Assembly (NCBI GenBank): GCA_037179385.1
Contig: CM074196.1
Coordinates: forward strand, 29,719,986-29,783,985
Length of the DNA stretch: 64,000 nucleotides
Origin: Holothuria scabra
Lineage: Eukaryota; Echinodermata; Holothuroidea; Aspidochirotida; Holothuriidae
Direction: 5' to 3'
Shown here: in pieces, positions 12,334 to 24,300 of the stretch
How positions within the stretch are numbered: position 1 is the first letter of the stretch
How the letters are laid out: each line of letters opens with the position of its first letter
Notes under the pieces: model-generated
What the model saw: only the letters and a program-made list of their open reading frames with translations
The model's database searches: none
What the model was told of the DNA's origin: nothing
Program-made: the position numbers and the translations under genes

Positions 12334-15300
12334 CTGTATAAAGAAAAGAAAACAAGATACAGTTGCGAGAAAAACGTTTTAAAACGAATGTTTCAAAAAT
12401 ACTGTTCAAAAACCTACAAGGAATGATTACTCTGCATAAAATGTTTGGCAGCATTTTAATCACACATGTGACATCATTATTACATGGAACACCTCTGATT
12501 CAGTTCTTGTTACTTGAAGTATTTCCCTTTGCAACATAGTCGGAAAACTTTTAAGCTAAAACTTTCAAAATGTTAGCAACACACTTTAAGAAACTTCAAA
12601 ACTGATTTCATGAATATCTGGTAAAAAATTCAATTGAAGATTCCATGAAACCAAGTCTAGAAATGGCATTTCAACGTTTCATTTTGGGCACAATTGTGAG
12701 GTTTGTGCAGGATAAAGACTACACAATCAGAAATGAATTAATAAACATAACCAGTCATCTACTTCCATTCAGTTAGCTTGGTGACAGAGGTCAATGTGCA
12801 CTTTTGCAATATTATTTCAAAGTTGTTTATAACCAGAATTATTATGTAAACTTATTCTACAATAAGTTTAATAAGTAAATAAATTGCATAAACATTCAAG
12901 TAAAAATACATGGATGGAGGAGACTTGTTTCCAGACTAAATTTGGCACTTATTGCATTTAAAAGTAAATAACGGGCTAAATATATTCAGCTACAATTTGA
13001 ACTTTTTGTCTACTTAAATAAATTACTCAAAGAGCTTTAATTCACACACTGTTTCACATGGTTACATTTGTAGCTTTGTGCCATTTATGGTAACAGAAAA
13101 CATATAACAGCAAAAAGACTCTTCATGACTAATTACATTGATGGTTGCTTTTGTTTTTCTTGGGATGAAATCTAATGTCTTCCAGGCCTCAATTTTCAGA
13201 AAAATTTATGGTTGTCCTTCGGGCAACCATTTCACTAATTTAGTTGTCCACAAGTAAAATTTAGTTGTCCGAAACAAAACACTTATTGTGCTCATGTATT
13301 TATAGTCTTGAAAAATAAAAAGATGTGATGTTTGAGAGACAGAGACACTTGAAGTCTGAAATATGATACGACGCAAAAAGTCAAAAGAGTTGGTCAGTCA
13401 GCAGTATTCACTTTCTGTCCCAGAGAAAAATGGTTGTCCATTGGACAACCAACCTTTAACTTTTGGTTGCCCATATGAAATTTTAGTTGTCCTGGACAAT
13501 CAGACAACCACGAAAATCGAGTCTTGCCTTCCTACATGACCTAGTCTTTACTCTCGATTGTTTTTCAACACCTATGTAGTTTCCACTGGTGTTTTTTATT
13601 TGTCCGTTTTAAGGTAGGAGTCACCCTTGTCACAGTGCATGCCACTCTACTTTTGCCCTTCTGTGGAACCACAATGCCAGGTCCAATAGAAATTGAAATA
13701 GGCCACATTCATTCAAAAGCCCTCTCAGTGTACAATATGACTTTGATTGTAAGTTAGACTTTTGCTACAAGAGCTATGATCCTGGCGATCAACCAAATTG
13801 TTATCCAAATAATGTATCCAATGATGCAAGTCATTTTTTTTTAGGTTCTGATTTTGATATCAAGAACTCTGTGTGTCCAGGTGATATCAAAGCTGTAATT
13901 TTTGCCATAATGGAACTTCCCATGTTCCTAAGCTAATATCAAAATCTTCTTTGTGGGAAAAATGTCCCTTCATTTAGGAATACCTGTTTTGAAGAAATTG
14001 TACGGTTAACCAAAGGTGTACCACAAAAGATGCTTTCTACACAAAGGCACTTCCAATAACATCAAACTATTTTTTATAACATGTAAACACACACTGTGAG
14101 GTTGGTTTCCTGAGGTGATGTCATTCTTGGTTCAATGCACTTTTACATTTTTCAGCTGTTGTGCTGGAAGGGATACCATTTCACTTGAGCATTTCTCTTT
14201 CCTGGAGTGGGATTTTTTAAAATAAATGCAATTTTTGTTAATAGATAGTGTCAGAGAATGACCCCAAATCATTGTTACTAAGTCATGTCATGGGCTCTTT
14301 AAACCAGTAATTGCCTTTTAAAAACATGAGGAACAAATTTAACCACAATTACTGCTCCAAACTTGACATGCAGAAGCTTGGCATTTTTTATATAATTACA
14401 ATATGAAGACTATAGATGAATCCGATCAGCGCTTGTTTGTAGTGACCGTAGGCAGCCATTACTGGGGTCCATCAGCCTTAAATCGTCTTCATTTACTGTC
14501 TAAATGAATTTCAAACCCTTATGTTCAGTGAAATTTAGGGAATCAAGATACAATTTAGTGTAAAACCATTCATGATACATGTTAGCAAGGTAATTGACAG
14601 ATTAAGAGATGATGGACCCCAGCTATGGCCGACTGAAATCAGACCATCACAATCTGTTTGGATTCGTCTATAGTATGGTCATTATGCAAATGAAGTCTCA
14701 GAGCAAAAATTGCACTCTTGAATGTAGGCAAGCTCAAATTATTGCCATTTCCACTTACAAATCAGACAGTTTGCTCATTCACCAGTTAGATGTTAGTTGT
14801 CTTCTATGAGCTGTAGGAAGTCTATATCATACATGCATTATGATTCGTTGTCTCACCTTTAAATAAATGTCATGTTATGTCACTGCTCAAGGTCACTGCT
14901 TTAAGTCCTAGCAATGGCTTCACTCATTTACAATTGGAAAAAGAGGCAATACTTTTAAGGGCCACTAGATTAAATTACAAGTTTAGATGATGAGGTGTAA
15001 ATTAAACTCCAACCAAACTAATAAAAACCTGACATGGGTTAGTCTGATATAAATCTCAAAAAAACCATCTCAAAAAAACCAGCATTTATGAAGTGAAAGA
15101 ACTCATAGTTTACCATCAAGTGCCTGGTGGTAGCTCTCTTTCTTCTCTGCATCAGTCTCATCATCACTTTCTTCTTCATCACTCTCCTCTGGTGTGGTAT
15201 CATATCCTGCCTCTTTTCTTTCAGTGTATGATACGGTCTCTCCATCAAGTTGTTTCAGATGAGGAAGTGCTTTGATAACTTTCAATCTTTTAAAGACAAC

Positions 15301-18300
15301 CAGATAATATTATTTCAGACTACCATACATATTTAGTGCAATCTGGCTTTCATAATAATTTCCCTGCATTGAGGAAACAACTTCTTTAAATATTTAAACA
15401 TGAATACAAGCATGTTTTGCAGCTAATTTGATGGCTTGAATGAAAGCCTTTGAATAGGTCAAAAATTTGAAAATAAATAGTCAACTTTGCAATTCCAGAA
15501 AATTACCATGGCATTTTGAAATGTTTAAGAAAACCACTTATGTAACACTGTAAATGCCACTAAGAAGATTTGTCTGTTGCTGTTGACACACATCCTAAAG
15601 GCAAGTTTACGATGCACATTGTCCAGGCTGACATAAAAGTTAGACTCATTAGTACACTGTGTAAACAAAGCTTCATAGTAGTATTCTATGGCACAAAAAA
15701 GTAATGCGTACTTCATTTCAAAGAATTGACCCTTCCCAGAAGAATTCAGTAATCAAAAGAGTATGAGGGTGCTCCTGTAGGATGTAGACAAGAGCAGCTA
15801 AAACATAAAATGAGCATTTCAGGTCCAACATTTGCTGGTAGAAGAAAGTTAATTTCAACATTCACAACAACGACTTGTCATCCCACTATGTTGCACAGTT
15901 GGGAGTTACTCTGTAAAGATTGTGTACAGTGAGTTTAAGTGGAAGACCAAAGGGGGCTTTTTTTTCTTTTTCTACTGAGGACTAGAGCAAGGCTTTACCT
16001 GTAGCCGGCATCACTGCAACATGGGTTGTTGGATAAGTTCAATATGGCCAGAGATCTTGGTAGTTGATCTTTAGAAATATATTTAGAAGAAAAACAAATA
16101 GTAAATGGGCAGTCACAATTAATGGGCAATCACATACAGTTTGTTTCCACATTTTTTCACAAAAATTTTAAAAAATAACAAAAAAATAATCAACTGTTAT
16201 CACTGTCTAATATTGTGACAGTCCCCATGTAGAGAAAGCTGTTTTGTCATATATATACAACTTTTTTACACAAAAAATTCTAAAGAAATTCTTAGTCAAT
16301 AATCATGACTATTATTAATGTTTTCTGTCACTTGGAAGTCCTCTTCAGTTTCTCTTTAACCTGATAAACAACCATTTAAGAAAGGAAAATATAGGTACTG
16401 GAACAAAGTATTAATTTTCTCTGTTAAACTTGCTCTGTCGAACTCTATTGTATTTCTATTTTTTGCTAAAGTCCTTCGGACCCTCTGGCAAAGGGCCGTT
16501 TGGCGAAACCAAACTCATTTCAAAGAATTGACCCTTCCCAGAAGAATTCAGTATTCAAAAGAGTATGAGGGTGCTCCTGAAGAAGCCATTACGTCCACTG
16601 AAGGACAATATGTGACCAACCTCTACGCCCTCCGACCATTTACATCATTGGTTTGTCATGCATGGCTCCATTCTAGACTGGATGAACAGAACAGATACTA
16701 CACATGATCTTAGCCAAAAGCTGAGAACTCTATTATATTTCTATAGCTGCCTTTACTGATTATACCTTAAAGGTAAAATATTTATATGTCACGCAGCAAA
16801 TATCATACCTTTAAAAAAATGAGGTTATGGTTTAATACAGAATCATGGAAATTTCAAACAGGTAGGGCTGTGATCGTTTAGCAAAATAACTAAACTTTTA
16901 ACCTCAAAAATTTGCGATCGTTTAGCGATTAATTGCCATTACCTTATAACAAAAAAATTAAAATTTCAGTACGTAATGATTGATACTGAATGCAATGCAG
17001 AAGTAGTAATTGTTGTTATCTTGCATGGTAAAATCAAAGTATTCTGAAACTTTGAAGCCTACAAGGTTCAAATATCCCCAGAATGTTCCATTTTACAAAA
17101 ACCAGGGATCATCAGAGTATGCAAATGGATAAAAATTTTTTACTATCCATTTGTACTCTAACAAAATGTCAAAAACAAGTTTTGCGATTAATCGCTTGTA
17201 GCTTTGCACTTAACGTTTATTACACATGCGATCGTTTAGCGATTAATCGCTACACGTTCACAGCCCTACAAACAGGTATTATTATGGTAGTATGTTTTAC
17301 TTTATTTTCCAAATGTTAAGTTATTGCAAGAGGAATTTATTGCAAGTGTGTTGGCCACGAGTACAAATTTGGGGGAAAAAAACTTTCAAACTTTTAAATG
17401 ATGCATCATCCACTGAACACTCTGACCAACACTGATAAGATTCTATAACACAACCACTAACTTGATAAATGTTTTTGCTTGATTCCAGTGTTTAATATTC
17501 CTTGAACAACCTTTCACTTTTTCAAAAGTATACTTTGACCCAACAGCAAACTTGGGACTCCTGCTTACTTGACAATTTTCAGAAAGCTACAGGGCCGCAC
17601 CATTTCATGGTATAAATGACCTTTGACCTTCTCTCAAAGTAAAACTATGATGGCCCATCATCTACTGAACAGTCAGACTCCAACTATGATAAGGTCTGGA
17701 TATAGGCATATATATTAGTAAGGGCTTAGGATTGATTCTACTGTTCCAACTCTATTACTGTCTACTTCCAAAGAACATTGATTCATCATCACTTTAACAC
17801 TCTCCCTAACTAACATAGGATTTGGTCGTAAACCCCATGAGCTGAAGGCTTTTGAGTGAATTTACAGTTTGACCTTCATATTACCCCAATGACCTTTGGC
17901 CAACTTCACACCTTTGGTGTAATTCCACCAACCACTGAACACTCTGACCACATTTCATCAAATTAGCACCGTGACCCCTAGAAAAAGGTTTTGCAAAAAG
18001 TTTGACTGCTCCACGACCTCCACATGACCTTTGACCTTTTTCAAAAGTACAAGTTTTGATTACCTATTATCTGCTAAACGCTTCTGCCAAATATCGCTAT
18101 TTGCACATTGCCTCAACAGTGGAATGCTTTTGCAGTTTTTACACTTTGACCTCTCATAACCTCCCACAAAACCTTTGACATCCTTATAACATAATCCACA
18201 AGTACTTTAAATGAGTCATAACCTTATCAACTTTGACGAAAATGGATCAAAAAACCCATGGACAGCAGTCTGTTTCCCAATGTTGACAGACATATAGACA

Positions 18301-21300
18301 TTGTGTGAGGATGGCTCAAAAAAAAGAAGAAAAAATTGTGACAGGGAAAATTTTTAGGGTAACAATGGGGTTTTCTGTTTCCTTATTGCATGCAGTTGAG
18401 CACGATGCTCCACACAAGCAATGGAGCGGGAAAACAAGCAAGCAAGCCACAACTGCAAAAAAGGCCATTGCCAGCTCAACTTGAACCAATAGGTTGGAAA
18501 CTGGGCCGTCGAAAAATCCATCTGACTAACTAATTAACTTATTGCAAGCCAAGGGGTACCGGGTGAAAGCATAACATATATTAAAGAAACTGATGGGAAC
18601 GAGTGATCTAACTCATTTCTCACAGATCAGGTCCTCTAGCCAAAATATTTAAGGGAACCCCTGCCTCAGGGCTCAAAATTACCTTCATCAAACTCCTTGA
18701 TGAGATTATCAGACAAATCCAGGAACTGCAAATTTTCAAGAAGCATGAGATTCTCAATGACTTCAATCTGATTCCCAGATAGCACTAAAAATCGTAAATT
18801 CATCAGGCTGTCAAGATTTTCAATTCTCTTGATACAATTCTGTGGGATAGATCAAAATTAAGTTGTCAGATCAAAGGGATGTATTGGATTTTAAAAAATA
18901 CCACCAAGAGACACAGACACAATCCCTTTGTGGTCTTTCCCCTTTTCGAAACATGCACCACAAATATCTTGCAGTACTAGATGAATTACATATTCATGAA
19001 ATATGGACCAAAAGAAAAACATATATTTTGGCCTCATCAGACTCCTACCAAATGATATAAAGCCTTGTCCCATGCAACTTTCGAACTGCTGAATTTGAGT
19101 GGTTGTGGTAGATCATTTTACATGTATCATGCATAACGACTGGCCTTCACAAAAAAAACTACCGCCACCTTGTATGTACCATCCTGGGCAATCTACTAAC
19201 TGTACTGTTCTGTGGGATGTGTTACAACAAATTCATTCATAGGTTCCCAAAGTGTGTTATTAGACATTTACCCATTGCAGCAGGGCAGGATGTAGGAATT
19301 TGAGGCTTTTTCCTACAGCAGAATAGAATGTTCGTAATTACATCAAATTTGTTTAACAAGCAGCATCACAGTTTCACAGAATTTGTGTTTTCTCTTAGCT
19401 ATGGCCTAAACCAATGGCAGAAGTTGTTCAAACACATCATTTTCTACATCTGGCTGTTCCCATAGCAACCTGCTACTGCTCAAGGACTGCCATCCAAATT
19501 ACAGAACACTACAGTTAACAAATACTGTTACTATAGAATAATAGCAGAGAGGTATACCCACTATTACCCTAATGTTCAATGTTAAACGTTTAATGTTTGT
19601 TAAGAGTTTTATGTTTTTTGTGCCTTGAATTCTCATTGACCTAAAAAGAAGCTGACAGAGACTGAATGAGAAAATGTTCCTTTTTTCCCAAAGAATCTTT
19701 ATCGAAGAATAAAAATTTGCAGCCAGGAAGGGACAAGGAGGGCAGGGAGGGGGCCAGAAGGGAGATGAATCTTTTGTCCCTTTTTAGAGATGAAAAAATT
19801 GTAATGCATTTCAGCACAATGGAAATTTGTAGATCACTGGAAGCTATCCATTTCATTCAGAACCTTGCCATGGTCACAGTCCTGTCCTTAAAACTGTGGT
19901 ACAAAACTTACATTGTTATTTTGAATAAAGCTACGTGATATAGCTTCACAAAATTCTTACCTGCTGCAAATACAGGTTAGTAGTTGGACCCAGTACCTCC
20001 AAGTTGTCAATTTCACTGATATTTTCCCTGTCTAGCCTAACATGGGTAAGCTTTAGTAGTTTATCCACCCTGAAAACAAGAGTGAAACTTTATTTAAAGC
20101 TTTAAGTAAGAACTAGACGGAAAGGTGACTTAACTTCCATCTTTCCCTTTAAGCAACAAAGAAATGCCTCACCAAAATATCAGACATTAGTGAACAAAGT
20201 AACGAAATGTGTTTTTAAGGGCAAGTAAAATTCCACATTTTTGTTTCTTCCTGAAGACATTAAAATCCCATAAAACATTTTCATTTTCAGGACGAAGGAA
20301 GTTTTAGTAATATCATTTGACTTGGATCTTAAGCGGGTTTCAATTTCATTGGAAATGTTCGTCATTATATATACTGGATTACATTCAGGCTCTCAGTTTT
20401 CGTTTAAAATCAAGAATGGTACCCTAGTTTTACTTTCCCAACACACCTTACACAGTAGTATGGTAAACATGGCATGATTAAACGTGACTCGATGGATTTA
20501 CATTTGTCGAGACTTCAGGATGACCCCGTTTTTTTTTTCATTTGTGGGTTGAACCTGATTAAATTCTTTACATTGCAAAAGAATTCAGTTCTGTAAATCA
20601 AACACATTCATAAATCTCTGATGCCACTTTTTAATATATCTTGGATTGATTGTGATTTCTTCCACTACTGCCATTATCTTCATAACCGGTGTTGAATAAA
20701 ATAAGTCCTTCTTTCCTTCTTTTTTGAAGTACATACCTAACACAGAGCTGCATTCAGTGACAAAAGTCAACCAATTTTCCTATATTGATGAGTCCAAATT
20801 GAAACTAAATATTTACTGTTGATTGGTTATGATAAAGGAATATTCATTCATACAACCCAACCTTCATTTGCAGTTTTGCTAATTTTGTCACAGCATGCAC
20901 ACAATTAAAGTCAACTGAATTTCTTTATCATGGGAGCGTGAAGCAGGATAAAATCAGAAACTCAATTCTGTTGACCACATTCGTCCAAACTTCATCGTTA
21001 CTAAACTTGTTTTAATCATTTTTTTCTTTCTTGAATATTTACAATCTGTGTTTGTTGTTATCATATGCAACACTTAGGTCTATACAAGCTATGTATTGTA
21101 CAGTTTTATGTAATTTCAAGAAAAACTGGGAAAGTTCGCAGGTGTTGGTACAAAAAATGCAGCCTAGTACAATGTAGTATTTTAACAGGGATGCGAGACA
21201 ATCATAAATTCTATCAAACTTTCAAATAATACAGGAAAGTTGTCCTGTGGACAATCTAACATTTGCAGTACATGAAATGTAATTTGCATGCATTTAAAGT

Positions 21301-24300
21301 GAAGATGAAGTCAACCAACTTGAATTCCCTGAGTTTCCTAATCACCTTATAATTTTTTTCTCAGTTTATTGTGTTGCTTTAGCAATTTTAAAAAATCTTA
21401 CCCTTCTAAAAAATCAGGGGAACGTACCATAATTCCTGCTGGACAACCAATTTTCTGCTAAAGGGCAAATGCTTTGGACAACCATTTCATTTTCCTTTTA
21501 AAAGACATACACTGCAAAAACATGTGTGCCAAGCACATGGCAACCACTTCTTTCACTGTTTGATAGTCTACTTACGATTCTTCTGATGACACTAAAGATG
21601 AAGATGGCAGATTTCTTTTAGCAATCATTGACACTGTTATCTTCACTGGTTTAGTTTCCACTGTGAAAAGGAAGTAAGAGAAGACGTGCGTATAAATCAC
21701 AAATGTACTATTCTGTATTTTTGGAGTTCCAATATAGGAGGATTCCCAGGATACTCTCGTTGATGCTCTGTGATGGCTTTTGACTTTTTGAATTGCAAAT
21801 GAAGACCCACAATATGATTAAAGCAATTCATGCAAAAGCTTACCTGTAGCTAACTTGACAAAAGTTTGAAAAAACCAGGAAAGTCATTTTGAAACAATGG
21901 CAGCAAGATGTACAACAGAATGCAATTTCTAACCCAAAAGTATGTACAACATTCTAAGTTAAATGCAATTCAATTACGTCCTTTGTACTTGAAAATTACT
22001 GAAAATGTTCAAAATCATGTGCATACAGGTACTGTAGTATACAATTGGTGATATTTGAAAGCTTTCCTGGCCATACCACTACAGCAAAATGCAGTACCTT
22101 CATGCTTTATGTACCATGAAAAAAAAACATGTTGAAATCTCTTTGCTTTTTCACTGGCCAGAATTTTCCCTTTGAGTGCAGTTACAATTCTAAGTAAAGG
22201 ATTATTTGTAGGTGTTTGTTGGGAGCTATATAATCCTTCAAATAACCTATCGAATAAGAGTAAAAATTAGCCTTCTACTAAGTACTGTATTGCTGTAGGC
22301 TAGTTTGAATATGGAATATTCATATTGTCACATCATAATAGAAAATTTGATTGAAGCACAGACTGATTCAGAGAAATGGGCTTTTGGGAATTTGTTTTGC
22401 CTCCAGCATTTCCCCAGGGAGTCAAGACTGGATAAAATATTCATTGGGTATGTCAGAGCACAATGTTATAGTACTTCGTATGTACTTTGTAATTTACTTT
22501 AGTAATTTTCAATTGGCACAGCCCTGGCTGTATGTACAGTACAGGTAAGCTACTATAGCATCCTGCCCTTCCATGGGCTGGAAACAACCTACCCTCACAG
22601 CTTTGAAAGTTCACCCAGAACTTTCTGGAATAGATGTTTACATCCTGGGAAGTGAGAAAAATAAAAATTTTCCATAGTCCCTCCCATATGTGTACAAACA
22701 ATCACACGTCCTCCCAATTGCCAGAATTTCCTTCCTTATATCCAGATTTTCTAGGAAGAAGCCTCCCATCTTCCCAACTTTTTCCACAGACAGTGAGTTC
22801 AACTACAGTACAGGGTATAATTCATTACCAGACTTGCCACAAAAGATCTTTAATTGACATATTTCATCTACATTTTCTGATTTCACTTTTCAAATAAAAC
22901 TATAAACTAGAGGTACCCATACATTACCAAAATGGTTAATTAGATCTACAAGAGTTCAGAGTATACTCTAACTGCATTAGCATGCTGGTGCAGTCACATG
23001 AGCCAGCACAGTGTAAAAAGTCCCTTACGAAGCAGCAATGCGAAGCCAATTGCAAGAGATACAAAATGTCACTGATGATCAGTGGTGGAAACAAGCTTCG
23101 ACAAATTCTTTTCTCGTTACTTGTCCATCCGGCTATCTGTTCTTTAAGTCTGCTTGTCCATATGCATATCTATTTTTCCACTTTTAATATGCCCTTGTGG
23201 AGACTTTCCTATGGTACTTGCCCGGTTGGCTATGACACTGAGCAGGGTACTTGCCCAAGTAACTTTTAACTTGTCCCAGACTGTCGGGCGGGGGATTTGT
23301 CGAAGCCTGGGTGGAAAATGTTTGGAAGTTCGGAAGCATATTGTGTAGATAGTTAGTTGGTTAGATGGAGTTTTACGGCCCAGTTTCCAACCTATTGGTT
23401 CAAGTCAAGCCGGCCACAGCCTTTTTTCCAGTTATGGCTCTCTGGCTTGTTTTGCATACTCCATTGCTTGTGCAGAGCTGCAGTCACAATGGCAGTAGGT
23501 TTATTTTTTGGGTCTTTGGTATGACTGGACCTGGGAATTGAACCAGGTCTAGTCATAAGCATGTGCATTGTAATGCTTTTGAAGCATTACAATGCACATG
23601 CTTATGTTAGGCACACAGTAATGCTTTTGAAGCATTACTGTGTGCCTAACACTTAACTGGAAATGTGTGGCCTATGGATGCGGATCATGAATTAGGCCTA
23701 CAGTTGTGGGAGGGCCTATTGCTAACTTAGGCCTGATTATAGAAGTAGCCTAGGCTAGTACCAGGAGTCCGTTAGTTTCCACCCTCCATAGTTTCTGCCT
23801 GTTACTTTCCGCCCCTGAAAATCTTGGGGCGGAAAGTAATGTTTGAACTTACATGTGTTAAAAAATTACTTTTGATTTTAAATTTCAAATCCATGTTCAA
23901 GATAACAAATAAAATTTGTGGATAGGCATAAAATTTTTTCAGCATCCTCGTCGAAAAGAATGAATTGGATGATGCTTTTATAAACATCAACTATAGTCAC
24001 AGTCTTCTCATTTTTTTACATATAAGTAGTCCCTGTGTCTAAAGCCTAAGGCAGGTGTAACGAACTGATTGGGCTATCATACAGTTTTCCGATTCAGCTC
24101 CGACGTTCGCTTTACGACGGAGAAAAACTGAGACACACACGAAAAACCTGAGACAGGACTACAGGCGATGTCACTGTCAATCCTTCTTCTCTTTTATTCC
24201 GAATCAATATAAGTCTTCGCCGGAGCTGAAACACTGTGCAACTAATAAGCACCAATACTATGAACTAAATTACATTTCAAATCCACCCCTTCTTATATCC

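Noticed and set aside
15716..15779. Extra LRRC46 exon (reads EHPHTLLITEFF)
   Set aside because: Exon 5 joins exon 6 directly in phase at the LRR cap. This segment ends in a stop and is duplicated in the U2-headed insert.
16680..16724. Functional U2 snRNA gene
   Set aside because: Only about the first 40 nt are present. The Sm site and the 3' stem-loops are missing, and the segment is flanked by a target duplication.
23566..23652. CRISPR-like repeat structure
   Set aside because: Only two hairpins with unlike arms and no spacers, in a eukaryotic intron.
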